64,000 nt of DNA, taken from the NCBI GenBank assembly GCA_030998225.1, contig JAPYXD010000608.1:4866501-4930500 (forward strand), read 5' to 3'. Numbering within the stretch: position 1 is the first letter of the stretch; every line of letters starts with the position of its first letter. The translations under genes were made by a program, and so were the position numbers. The DNA comes from Diplolepis rosae (taxonomy: Eukaryota > Arthropoda > Insecta > Hymenoptera > Diplolepididae). This document shows, piece after piece, positions 54,021 to 64,000 of the stretch. Under the pieces are notes generated by a model. It ran no database searches. It was not told the DNA's origin and saw nothing but the letters and a program-made list of their open reading frames with translations.

Positions 54021-54747
54021 GTAATAAGCAATCACAATGCCGTTCTTTGAAAAAATCAACTTTAGACTCAAACTTTTTCCCTCTTCTATATATGGTATAA
54101 TTTTACAACGTCTATTAATTGATATTTGTAATTAACGATCTTAATATTTTTCAATCTCTATCATCAATCTTCTGTATGTTAATTTCTCTCTTATGTATTA
54201 TCAATGATTTATAATGCTTTGCGAATTCTATTTTTACTAATGTACACATCAAGGAAAAAATGTAACTTCTTTCAAAGATTTCAAAAAGGGAGAAAAAATT
54301 CGTGGACTGTTTTTAAGCAAACGATTTTATATTTTAACGCATATTTCGTATCTCACTTATTTTGGTTAAAAATTTAATTTTTGCTTTTCAATAGTGTTAT
54401 TTTAAAATCAAAACATGAAATGTATTATGAGAATGTAAAAAATTACCAAATTACCTAATTACCACTATATGTTATATGTGACATATGTAATCAACGTTCA
54501 TAATACTTCCAGAATTGTCTCCACTTTTGTTACTATGCATTTATGTAATACATTATTATAATTTTCTCATTCGCAACAATATTCGAAATGTTAATTCATA
54601 TAATTATATTTCAACGAAATTTTTATTCAATATGAATTGTAAAATTAAATTTAAAAATATGTTCTTGATTAAGTAAGCATCCTGGACTAAATTCATTCTT
54701 CAACTGAAGTTTCGATCGCGGATCATTAACTCCCCGCGTTCGAACTA

Positions 54748-55050
54748 AGGGGGGAGGTGTCACGTCCCACGACTCTATCGACTCAAAATACAGCAAGATC
54801 TATAATTGACATACTTTAGGTCTATAAAAAGGAAAGGCCCAATACTACAGCTCAGTCAACGACCGAGTTCTACAATGTAACCAATACGCATCGGTCCAGT
54901 CTCATCATCTTTACACCGCGAGTCAAGTCCAGTTCTAACAATTGGTCACCTGCGAGTTTAGCGACAGTTGAAAGAGAAAGGTTCGAGTGGAATCTTGCCC
55001 ACAATTTCACCATCACTTTTTGAGCAGGCCATTTACAACGCCCTGAGTAA
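54748..55050 (+). repeat. polypurine tract and LTR of the second copy
   Basis: aaggggggagg precedes tgtcacgtcccacgac at 54758. The LTR includes a TATA box. The right end is not fixed. The body differs from the LTR at 11167 and from the solo LTR, so the three share only the terminal bases. Confidence 0.65.
54823..54862 (+). promoter_or_regulatory. LTR promoter: TATA box and initiator-like site
   Basis: tataaaaagg at 54823 is followed about 28 bases later by ctcagtc, which resembles the arthropod initiator TCAGT. Spacing fits a pol II start in the LTR. Confidence 0.5.
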
Positions 55051-56580
55051 ATATTAGGCTTCAAATTTTGAAAAAATTCCTGAAAAAGCATTTAAATGAG
55101 TAATTGTTTGTATTTTCTGATACGCTCATCTTTAAAAAATTGCAATTATTGGCAGCACCGATACCTGAAAATGACCCAGGATTAACCTTTGCTGAAAAAT
55201 ATAAACTAAGATCCAGTTTAAAGTGCCGTTTTAAAGAACTTAGTGAAAGTAACTTTCTTCTGCATTTGATAAGAGTACATTCATGTTTATTGTTTTTATT
55301 GAGATTGTTTAAAACACGCCATTTAGTAATTATAGCCCTGAAAGAAAAAGTAGAGCAAGCTGTACATAAGTGACAACGCATTTTGCGTTTTGGACATAGT
55401 GATGCTGCTTGACGATATATCCCTTATTTATGTCACAAGGAAATTTAACTCTAAAAGGTTTCTTACATGCTAATAACGAACGCAATATAAAATATGGTGT
55501 TTAACTAATAAATAATTAAACTCAGCTAGTCTCCAAATTTCATTTCTGACCTCTTGCATTCCTTGATTTTCGAACTGTCGACCCGCCCCATGAAAATTCC
55601 CTACAAAAAAAGTAAAATATGAACAGGATAATCAATAAACACAATTAATAACAGAAAATGTGCAATGTCTCTAAAACACTTCAAAGTGGGTTCTGTAATG
55701 CACAAATCGACTGCAACTTCACTCGGTGAAGGGCTCACTACGTCCCTATATGTATAAATGTTACAGATATATCGCTGAAAAAAATTTGAGAGCTCTGACT
55801 CTGTAGTTTAGTATTCAGCGTCAATCTTGATATATTTTTAAGCATACATCTACAGCTTCCAAATACTGTTCATTAAGTATCTTGCTCCATCAATGTTGAC
55901 GTAAATAGAGTGAAGACTCTGTATCGTATTACCAGTAGCAACAACTAACGGTTGAAAAGAGTTTCCGAGAGCAAAAACTGTCTCTTTTTTGCGATTAATT
56001 TCGTACTCCAAGTCGGTAAACATCTAGGAAATATATCACGTGTTATTATCTGTCAAGCATCGCATTTCATTTCCAATTAATTTCCTTATGTAATCAACAT
56101 TACATAAAGCAGAAAATCTATTCGATGTATCATTCAATTTGAAATCCGTGACTTACCTAAATGTGTAGAAAAAAGGCTTCCACTAATTCAATACTTGATG
56201 GTCGGAAGTTGTTTTTCTCCGTTTTATTGCAAGTTGTACTAGGATTAAAAATAAGTGGGAAGTAATTAAATACAACCGCATTTGCAAGCATAACGAGAAC
56301 TGGTTATTAAAATTAGTAGCATTTACCTAATTCAAAGAAATTCTACGTATATGTTTGGTCCTGTTTGGTTGAGCTGGTTAGGTTCGTTCGTCAAGAGGTG
56401 TTGATTGTGTTGATTTGATTTGGTTGTGTTGGTTGCGTTCATTTGGGTTGGTCGTATTGGTTGCTGTCGTCTGGGTTATTATTGTTGGTTACATTCGTTT
56501 GGGTTGGTTTGGTGTCAACGTTTTACAGACAGCGTTCGATCACGTGCTTCTTTTTACCGGGTTGTCAAAAAGTTTACCAG
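55051..56580. other. no gene recognised; one unidentified 89-codon frame, TTGG-rich tract
   Basis: A plus-strand frame at 55104-55373 (APIPENDPGLTFAEKYKLRS and further, with a Leu-rich end) has coding-like composition but no known motif. At 56350-56520 there is a degenerate minisatellite of ttggtt and tttgggttggt words. The rest is AT-rich. Confidence 0.3.
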
Positions 56581-56890
56581 AAGTCTACAAGTGGAAAAAA
56601 AATCGTCGAAAAACAGTTACTGCAGTTGATAATTAAATCACAATTTTAACTGCAGTCACTTATGAACCCCATGTTAGTATTCGACAACTAAGCCGTGATT
56701 CCATAATGTTTCTAACCAGTGTTTGGAAGGTATTAAAACGTAATAAATGTCATCCCTTTTATATTTTACTGCATCAAGAACTTCATGGCAATGTTTTCCA
56801 GGACCAAGTAATATTCCATCAATGAGATCTTTAGCAGATACATTTGAATCTGAATTTATTTTTTCATAACGCAACCTCAAAAATACTTGT

Positions 56891-57212
56891 TTTCATGGCC
56901 CCTTAGAAAAAGGCAAAATGGCGCTTTTCGAGCGGTGTGTTGTCGCGTTATGAGTTGGGGTTTTTTCGGAGTGGTGGGGAGCTAGCGTTACGAAAAGTAC
57001 CTTTTTTGTCGATCTTTGAACATTTCGTAATCGTTGAGATAACGCTAGTCTGACAGAGATAGAGAGAAAACATGTCAGCGAGTGGCGGTGGAAGAATGAG
57101 TGATGTTTTCAGGAATGGTATATTGCATGCAGAATTGTTGAAAGATATTTTCGGTGGAATAGTTTCACCGACTCGAAAAGCACCATTTTCCATTTTTCAA
57201 GGACCCATGAAA
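56891..57212. mobile_element. 322-bp MITE inside the transposase
   Basis: Ends tttcatggccccttagaaaa and the near reverse complement at 57212; the inverted arms run about 45 bp to gcttttcgag. Non-coding. It separates the HTH part from the catalytic part of the transposase. Confidence 0.7.
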
Positions 57213-57262
57213 TACGATTTTCCGAGATTTTGTTATGAAAAGTAGAGTGCGGGATTCGTGCG

Positions 57263-57372
57263 AACAGAGCAGGCTATTTCGGAAGCTCCCGCGATCTTTC
57301 GGAAACGGCACCCTCACTACTACTACTCGTTTCCAAAACATCGCGGGAGCTTCCGAAAAAGCCTGCTGTTCT
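57263..57372. repeat. 110-bp hairpin
   Basis: agcaggctatttcggaagct, cccgcgat on the left mirrors atcgcgggagcttccgaaaa, agcctgct on the right, with ggaaacg and cgtttcc at the inner ends. Arms are about 40 bp. It could be a tiny MITE. Confidence 0.65.
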
Positions 57373-57724
57373 TACTTATCACGCAATCTACTATTTCGAG
57401 TACTGTTCTCAGACGAGTCGTCTTTCACGAACCATGGTACGGTTAATTGACACAACATGCGTTATTGGCGTGTAGAAAACCTACACTGGTTGCGTGAAGT
57501 TGAGCATCAGCGTTCTTGGTCCTTAAACGTTGGATGTGAAATAATTGGAAATCAACTTATCGGTCCGTATTTTATTGATGGTAATTTGAACAGTGACAAA
57601 TATCGTAACTTTTTGGGAAATGAACTCCTATCATTGATTGAAGACCTACGCTTAAAAGTGCGACAGAACATGCAGTTTCAACATGACGTTTGTCCAGCGC
57701 ATTATTTGGCAATCACGTGGGAGG

Positions 57725-58587
57725 TGGACCATGGTCCAAGCGTGATGAACCACCCCAAACAACATCGAAAGCTGAATTGCATCAAAAAAAGATTATGCTG
57801 TCTGTTTGATAGGATCGGAAAGGTGTGGTGTTTTTTGAGCTGTTTCCAAGGAACCAAACGATTAATTCGGATGTCTACTGTCGTCAGATGAACAAATTGA
57901 ACGCAGCGGTCAAAGAAAAACTGCCATAATTGGTGAATCGTAAAGGTGTAAATTTTTCACCAAAACAACGCTACAACGCACACACATCTTTAGCCACTCG
58001 CCAAAAATTATTAAGGCTTGGTTGAGAAGTGATATTACATCCACCATATAGTCCTGACCTTTCACCATCAGATTACTATTTATTTCGATCTTTGCAGAAC
58101 TCAGGGTGGCCGCTTGACCGGGAAACCGGGAAAACCGGGAAATGACCGGGAATTTTTTTGTTGACCGAGAATTTTTTTTAACTTTTAATAAAAAAAGATT
58201 TCAATTTGTTTTAAATGTGTTACATAAAGTGATTTACTTATATATTAAATTATGCATTCCGAAATTCCCGCCTTATTTCGCGAATTCGGTATACCAGGAG
58301 AAATTACATTTCAGAATATTAGACAAAAAATATTTTAAAACTTTAAAAACCCATTGCATCAACTGTTATTCATTGGAAACTATTTTTTTAATGAATTTTA
58401 ATGAACGGCCACCCTGAGAACTCCTTGAGTGGTAAAACTTTCAATGATGATGAAGCTGTGAAATCGCACTTGGTTTAGTTTTTTGCCGATAAAATATATC
58501 ATTGATTAAAGTTCATTCCTTGTATTTAAAAAAATTTGTTTAATTTCTATGAAAAAATCGGCAATTACTTCTGGGGCAACCCAATAT
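57725..58587 (+). pseudogene. mariner transposase, C-terminal two thirds, split by a MITE
   Basis: Reads KRDEPPQTTSKAELHQKKIM, LSVW, GVVFFELFPRNQTINSD, CRQMNKLNAAVKEK, and then HPPYSPDLSPSDYYLFRSLQ (third Asp). The MITE at 58103-58415 follows, and SGKTFNDDEAVKSHLV plus FFADKI resume after it. Frameshifts and stops are present. The 3' end resembles gcaattacttctggggcaac near 58580. The second Asp region is altered. Confidence 0.75.
58103..58415. mobile_element. 313-bp hAT-type MITE
   Basis: Ends agggtggccg and cggccaccct. Flanked by cagaactc (58095-58102) and gagaactc (58416-58423), a 7 of 8 match as expected for an 8-bp hAT target duplication. The left part is made of repeated gaccgggaa words. 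Inserted in mariner codons. Confidence 0.75.
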
Positions 58588-58589
58588 AT

Positions 58590-60838
58590 CCACATATATA
58601 TCATATATGTATACAATATATAATCCATATATATATATATATATATGGATCAAAGTTCGAGTGCTGTAATCTAAGGTTTCACCGGATTCCAGATCTTGAT
58701 GACCCTCATAATTTGTGAAGAAGTAAGCTTTTAAGCCCTAAAAATAATAATTACGTGAGTTGAAAATATTAAATAATACATAAAACTAGCCCAACATAAA
58801 ATTAGTATCGAACAATACATTGAATGTCAAATAAGAATTCTCACTACAACTTATGTTTGTAAGTAGTAGCACCTCTTCAAAGTCCAATTCTGAAGCTGAC
58901 GAGTTGCGTAAATCAGCGAGTCTTGAAATTCTTTTTTCCATACTCGATCCATTAACCTGATAACTACCAGCAGATTCGGGATGGAAGTGTAATCTACTTC
59001 AATTTCGTAGAGAAAATTGACATCGTTCAGCTCGTGAAGCTGGATATTTCCACTGTCCTTATTATGATTTGAAGCTCTGCGTCCAGGCGACACTTTCGCT
59101 GCTACTCTTATTTAAATAAACGTTTAATTCAATTTATTTTGTAAAAACTACACGTATATTATACAAGAAAAATTAATTGTAGAATAAAATGTCCACAAAA
59201 TTCATTCATTGGTTTTATCTAATCTGACAAGCAATTACTGGTAGAGCAGGATCAGTTAATTGTGTGAAACGTGTGAATCTGAAAAAAGAAGGTTCTCTCG
59301 CTAACACAAACACATTATCAAAGCAGGCAATACTCATTAATGTTCTTCCTTAAGGTAAGTGACTAAAAAATTGAAAAATTTGAATGATTCGCTACCATTG
59401 ACAAATATAAAATTTAAATTCAATATAATATTTGTTGATAATCATATTTTCCAGATTTGTCAACAAAATAGAAACGTTTCGTGCAAGCGAGAATGCTTTG
59501 TTTTTCATTACTTCTCAATTTAATTATAGTTTGCTAAAGACCCTTTCCGATAAGTATGATGAGTCGGCCCCAGTGGTAAACTAAAATGTCGTATGCGTGG
59601 TTATACTCAGGACCACTGTAGAACCATGTAGCTTCATTATTAACCCAAAAACACTCTTTTCCAAGCTACAATATATGCGGAAAAGTGGTTTACTTGTGTT
59701 TGACAATTTTGCACTTTTATTGATGAATGATTAAAATCCAATTCAAGTACCACTACAAGTGACATGTAACACATATTTTAGTGCCTTCAAGTCAAAGTCA
59801 CATAGCTTCCGTACAGAAATACGGCTGAAAATATGTGAAACGCATGCACTTACACCATTAGAACGAGGGGGGACCACAACGGGAACCAAATTTCCTCAAA
59901 AACGTATAGTACACCTACTTTCAACATAAAAATTTTTCCCTATGCACTGAAAAAAATTAAATCAGTAAATTCCTAAACTTACTTCATCAACCGTTAACAT
60001 CAGGAACAACACATATGCATAATATTTTAGCAAGGTATAAGTTTACGTTTTAATTTATTATAGCAAAAATAACCCGCTATGGCCTTCCATATTTTAAAAA
60101 CATCAAAATTACCCAAACAAATTCTAATAATTTCTCAACATTTTTCGATGTATACAATGAATTTCAATCCCCTAAGATAGTGACAGACCTACTAATTAAC
60201 CCTTTTTTTAAATTTTTTGTTTCAGGTAAGTGCATGAAGAAATATCATCAACGTCCATGGCATATTTTCTTTGAGAGTGGCTTTATTTAACAATTTTATT
60301 GAACTAAAAAGAAATAATAAAAATATGTTTGAGTACATTCTTATAATGTCAAATAAAAATCATAACAAAAGAAACATAATTTTTATTTACTGTTTTCTCT
60401 TAGAAAACAAAGTTCTGAAAATTGGCCTAAATTTCAGTTTATAAACCAGAAAGATTCAATAATATCTTTGAAGGTAATAATTAGCATTTCTTTTCAGTAT
60501 TGTCAGATGTTCAATTTTAATATCGGAACGGTAATCTTAAAACTAATAATTATATTTATTAAATATTATTAAGGTAATATATCACGTTTCACATGTAATC
60601 AAGAAAAGTATTTCACTTTCTTTCAAGTTTTTCGACATTTGTGAAATATTCATCATCAATAATGAATATTTTTGCACGATAACCGACTCTCAACGCTCGT
60701 TCGAGAATGCCGCCATATTGTCCATGATGTTGTCGAGAAAATCTTGTAAACGTCAATCCCATCCCTTGTGTACGCAGTTTGTTTATTTTCTACATAAATA
60801 TATTCCACAAGAAAAATAAAAGAAGAAAATTATAATTT
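58590..60838. other. no gene recognised; AT microsatellite and one unidentified frame
   Basis: An (at)n-rich tract lies at 58595-58650. On the minus strand 59110-58850 has two overlapping open frames (one includes SYQVNGSSMEKRISRLADLR) with coding-like composition but no family. The rest is AT-rich without features. Confidence 0.3.
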
Positions 60839-61207
60839 TTTATGTGCCTCCGGCGCGAAAACTCGTTTTTACGCTACAGTTGAGAGTAGCGCAATGTTGC
60901 GTATTACGATACAGAGAAATGTTATGTGAAAATTGAACTACGCATGTGCCTATAACCATACAGCGGAGCGTAATCTTTTTCGTACAGCGTTGGCACCGTA
61001 CTGACAAAGCCTTGTACATTTGAACTGCGCATGCTTTATTACAATACGCTACTACTACACAAGATCGAGAAAATCAAAATGGCCGGAACTAGTTGCGAAA
61101 TATCAAGTGCAATGGACGAGAATCATGATGAATACTAAATTAGATTCGAGTGTATACATAAAATAGAATATGTGCCAATGCACACAATTCGGGTAATTAC
61201 GAGACTC
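60839..61207. mobile_element. partial second copy of the 567-bp MITE, opposite orientation
   Basis: Reverse complement of much of 28951-29517, ending gggtaattacgagactc at 61207. It lacks the outer arm at its left end and shows a small deletion near the right arm. Confidence 0.75.
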
Positions 61208-61214
61208 GCTTAAA

Positions 61215-61351
61215 ATGTTCGCAGGACTAATCGCGCCTCGGCTTCGCCTCGGCTTCGTCTCGGCTTTGTCTCGGCTTTGCCTCAGCTTTGCCTCAGCTAC
61301 GTCTCAGTCACGCCTCGATTACGCCTTGGCTTTGATCTCCTGCGAGCATTA
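61215..61351. repeat. 11-12-bp minisatellite between short inverted repeats
   Basis: About nine copies of a gcctcggcttc-type unit at 61230-61335, G+C-rich against AT-rich flanks. It is flanked by atgttcgcagga and tcctgcgagcat, which are near inverse. The open frame over it is an artefact of the repeat. Confidence 0.65.
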
Positions 61352-62248
61352 TGGCTCGTCGCGTAATAACCCTCATTATGCACCTAGGCACATAATATAC
61401 TATTGTACCATTTTACTGAGTCTGTATTTTGCAGGTTTAATTTATGTAGACAACAAACAAACATTGCAAACAGAAAATAAAGTGAATCTTTCATTTCTTC
61501 ATGGAGACGACTCTTATGAAGAAATTGATAGGAAAAGAAACTGAAGTACATCAATTATTATTAAGATAATTATTTATATTCCATATTTATTACGTATTAT
61601 ATATTTTTATATCATACATTTAATAATTATTGGGATCATTATTTATGTACTTCTATTTGATTTTCTACTAGTTTCTTAATTTTATTTAGGGTTTTTATTT
61701 CATTATCTGATATTTTTCAAGCTTTAAAATACTTAAAACTGTTAATTCTGGTCTGATTGAAAAATATCATAAGTATATGGAAATTGGTATAGCTGTATGA
61801 TCACTATCAGAAATCAATATTATAATATTTTATTTGTTCAGGAACACCAAAAATGTGTAATACTATTTACGCCCTTAGATTTTGCAAATTTAAATTATTC
61901 AAGAATGTTTTTGCACTAAGTTACTCACTTCTGCTTTAATTCAGGGGTGAGTGAGTGAGGTACGCATAGCGTACATATTTTTCTCACTCTTATATGATTA
62001 GTGAGAATCGAATTCATACTTGATGCACTAATATTTCAAAATTTCTGAATCTACTGATTTGTGATTTGTCAATCTGCGGTTATTAGATTTTTAACAGTAA
62101 CCGCATTTCCAGGCGTTACCGAATCTGGTGGTGGAATTGACGAGGTTCATCTTTAAGAGTAAAGCCTTAAATGGACAATTATTCCCCTGTACTTAAAACA
62201 TTTCCTCGAGGCACTAGTCAACCGTTTAGCCACGTAAAAAGTTGTACT
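61352..62248. other. no gene recognised
   Basis: AT-rich non-coding sequence. A short imperfect palindrome, gtacgcatagcgtac, occurs near 61960. Confidence 0.35.
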
Positions 62249-62474
62249 TTAATCCTTAGAGACTACCGGGGGTCCAGCGGATCCCATCTCAAGTTTGATC
62301 TAATTTTTTTCATACTAAAATTTTCAATTGGGACTTGGTGTGCCATCTGTCAGTAGACGCTGCGGGGTCGAAACTTTGAGTGGGGGCTTCAGAATCCACC
62401 ACTTTTTGACGTGGGGTCCGCTCGACCCCCGAAACTCCCAGTGTTGTATGGCCGAGGTGTACTCTCTAAGGGTT
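62249..62474. mobile_element. possible 225-bp TTAA-type MITE
   Basis: ttaatccttagagactac and the inverted tctctaagggttaa form imperfect ends. Internally cgggggtccagcgga and tccgctcgacccccg are inverse as well. It is G+C-richer than its flanks. No ORF. Confidence 0.5.
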
Positions 62475-62871
62475 AAAATCATTGCTCGGAGTTGCGAAAT
62501 TTATTTAGTGACCTTAGTACTAAGACGTACTCAAGGTGTCTCAAAATCTCGAGATTTGATAAAAATTTAATATAAAACCAATATTTTTCTTATATGTGAT
62601 AAAAATGTAAAAATACCCACCCATATAATAGAAATTCAAATTTGTTGCTAGATAATGAGAGATAACAAAGCTTTTTAATGTAAAAAGTAATGTAAAAATT
62701 ATTCTGTGCATTCTTCCTCTGTCTGTCGCCGTTCAAGAGTAAAACTAATTTTACTTTTCTACAATGAAGAATTTAAAATTGCAGCAGGTAAAAGTGATTG
62801 TATAAAAGTCTGATGAAATTTTTTTTGAGTCTCTACTTTATGATTATCGCGTGTGCAATCTGAATGTACTA
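62475..62871. other. no gene recognised
   Basis: AT-rich gap before the last mariner. Confidence 0.35.
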
Positions 62872-63972
62872 GGGTGTTTTATATTGACGTGATAAAATGA
62901 GCAAGAATTTATTCTTTTGGAAAAAATCGGTTTTATTTCTCAATGTATTCTCCTTTTAGCTGTATACAACGAGTCCATCGATCTATCAAATTTTATATGC
63001 CTTCTAAATAATACGATTTGTCAAACCCTCCAAAATGCCCTTCTGTTTCCCATTCAACTTCTTCGTTCGACTCAAAATGTCTACCACATAAACATGTCTT
63101 GAGGTATGGGAACAGATAATAGTGGTTGAGGGCCGGGTCTTGAGAATATGGTGGATGCGGAAGCGATTCGAAACCCAATTTATGCTTATTTGCCCATGTA
63201 ATGTTCGGTGTGTGAGATGGTGTATTGTCATCATAAAAAAGGATTTTTATCTTCTTCAAATGTGGCCGTTTCTTTCTGATTTCGCCAACCAATCGATCCA
63301 ATAATGTGCTCTAGTAATCATCCTTCCTTTCTCAAGTTAGTGGATGACGATTATTCTATGTGCATCCCAAACAAACACAAGCCATAACTTTCTCAGCCGA
63401 TTGTTGCATTATCGGACGCTTTGATACACTCACCAGGTTTAACCCACTGTTTTAACCGTTCACGTGATTCGGGAGTATAGTGGTGGATCCATGTTTTATC
63501 CATCGTCACAAATCGGCACAAAAACTCTTTCGGATTGCGGATAAAATGGGCCAAACTTTGCTCTGAAGTAGTCACACGAATGGGTTTGTGGTCGATTCTG
63601 TGCAATTCTGCTACTCATCTTGCACAGAGTTTTCTCATGCACAAATGTGTGTGTAAAATATTGACCACATGCTCAGTTCAGATGGATACGTTCTCAGCTA
63701 TCTCACGCACTTTCACCTTCGGGTCACTCAAAAAAATATTATAGATTTTATTGATCATTTCTGGTGTAGTGATCTCATTAGGAAAACCTGGACTTGGCAT
63801 GGTTTCTGTGCTCGTACGACCACAATGAAATTCAGTCAACTATTCCATACGAGGGAGCAGAGTCGGAGTAATATTTATCGAACTTGGCCTTAGTTTTTGA
63901 TAAGTTTTTTCTACGCAAAAAGTAGTGTTTAATCAACACACGAAATCCACTTTTTTACATCTTTGCAAAAAA
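62872..63972 (-). pseudogene. mariner transposase, near full length, several stops
   Basis: Minus strand. The start is near 63970 (MCKKVDFVC). The HTH linker reads EITTPEMINKIYNIFLSDPK, VKVREIAENVS. The middle reads SLAHFIRNPKEFLCRFVTMD, KTWIHHYTPESRERLKQWVK (first Asp in TMD). The end reads LFYDDNTPSHTPN (second Asp), SLPHPPYSQDPALNHYYLF, where the catalytic third Asp has become Asn or lies in SQD, and WETEGHFGGFDKSYYLEGI. The terminal repeat aggg tgttttatattgac begins at 62872. The 5' repeat may continue past the window end. Same family as 25112-25690 and 27560-28244. Confidence 0.8.
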
Positions 63973-64000
63973 TTCGAAGGTTGGTTGCTTTCAGACACTG

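Larger units (their letters stand above)
49863..55050 (+). mobile_element. second Ty3/gypsy copy, heavily decayed
   Basis: Same gene order and close relative of the element at 1-12 kb: gag 49.95-50.4 kb, protease 50.5-50.8, RT N-terminus 51.2-51.45, RNase H end 51.55-51.76, linker 51.95-52.5, integrase C-terminal part 52.5-53.1, then a polypurine tract and LTR start at 54758. Large deletions removed most of RT, the RNase H start, and the zinc finger and first Asp of integrase. Mariner 3' ends are inserted at 51475-51540 and 53850-54020. Confidence 0.8.
56580..57720 (+). pseudogene. Tc1/IS630-type transposase with two insertions
   Basis: The N-terminal HTH part (56640-56890) reads VSIRQLSRDS, SVWKVLKRNKCHPF, LLHQELHGNVFQDQ. 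After the MITE at 56891-57212 and the hairpin at 57263-57372, the catalytic part reads LFSDESSFTNHGTVN (first Asp), RYWRVENLHWLREVEHQRSW, LNVGCEIIGNQLIGPYFIDG, and QHDVCPAHYLA (second Asp). One TAA follows TVN. The third acidic residue is lost because a mariner fragment joins near 57725. Confidence 0.7.

Noticed and set aside
61215..61544. 109-codon plus-strand ORF
   Set aside because: Its first half is the G+C-rich minisatellite read in frame; no homologous family.

Overview
The window is AT-rich insect-type nuclear DNA that consists almost entirely of transposable elements. DD34D mariners, a DD41D Tc1/mariner element, an R1-type LINE gag, a Penelope-like element, THAP and piggyBac remnants and Ty3/gypsy elements place it in an arthropod, most likely an insect; the species cannot be named from the sequence. 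No complete host gene is visible. The best host candidates are a small one-helix membrane-protein exon (39034-39192, minus strand) and a weak 5' exon near 14.5 kb.

Layout. 1-12180: a Ty3/gypsy element whose 5' LTR lies outside the window. It has gag, protease, RT/RNase H, a linker with two AT-hooks, integrase, a decayed third ORF, a polypurine tract and LTR sequence. Pol carries two nonsense codons, small frameshifts and a tRNA-like SINE insertion. 12250-13346: mariner. 14751-16051: DD41D element. 16197-16613: inverted-repeat element with a SINE-like core. 17122-17875: solo LTR with TAAT target duplication. 18.5-20 kb: hammerhead-like motif and degenerate tandem repeats. 20.6-21 kb: THAP pseudogene. 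21.2-28.3 kb: several mariner fragments, including one (22713-23642) with an in-frame deletion and an open 217-residue ORF. 28.4-38.5 kb: a Penelope-like RT split by a 567-bp MITE and by an 8-kb foldback-type element whose left arm is an array of 868-bp repeats. 41.2-46.5 kb: cluster of hairpin MITEs, some flanked by TTAA. 46.8-49.9 kb: mariner halves and an R1 gag fragment. 49.9-55 kb: a second, heavily decayed relative of the first gypsy element. 55-64 kb: another Tc1/IS630-type transposase, a mariner holding a hAT-type MITE, more MITEs, a minisatellite and a final mariner that reaches the window end.

The most interesting system is the gypsy element at the left. Between integrase and the polypurine tract it carries about 1.7 kb of decayed coding sequence. 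The 3' part reads as a double-stranded-RNA-binding domain followed by a CCHC-like knuckle, a weaker second dsRBD lies upstream, and the 5' part looks like a helical death-fold (CARD-like) domain. A consensus 3' splice site precedes the dsRBD part and is matched at the equivalent place in the second copy, so this ORF may have been expressed from a spliced RNA as env is in errantiviruses. A retroelement with a dsRNA-binding accessory protein would be a candidate for interaction with host RNA silencing. That role is inference; the copy here is broken.
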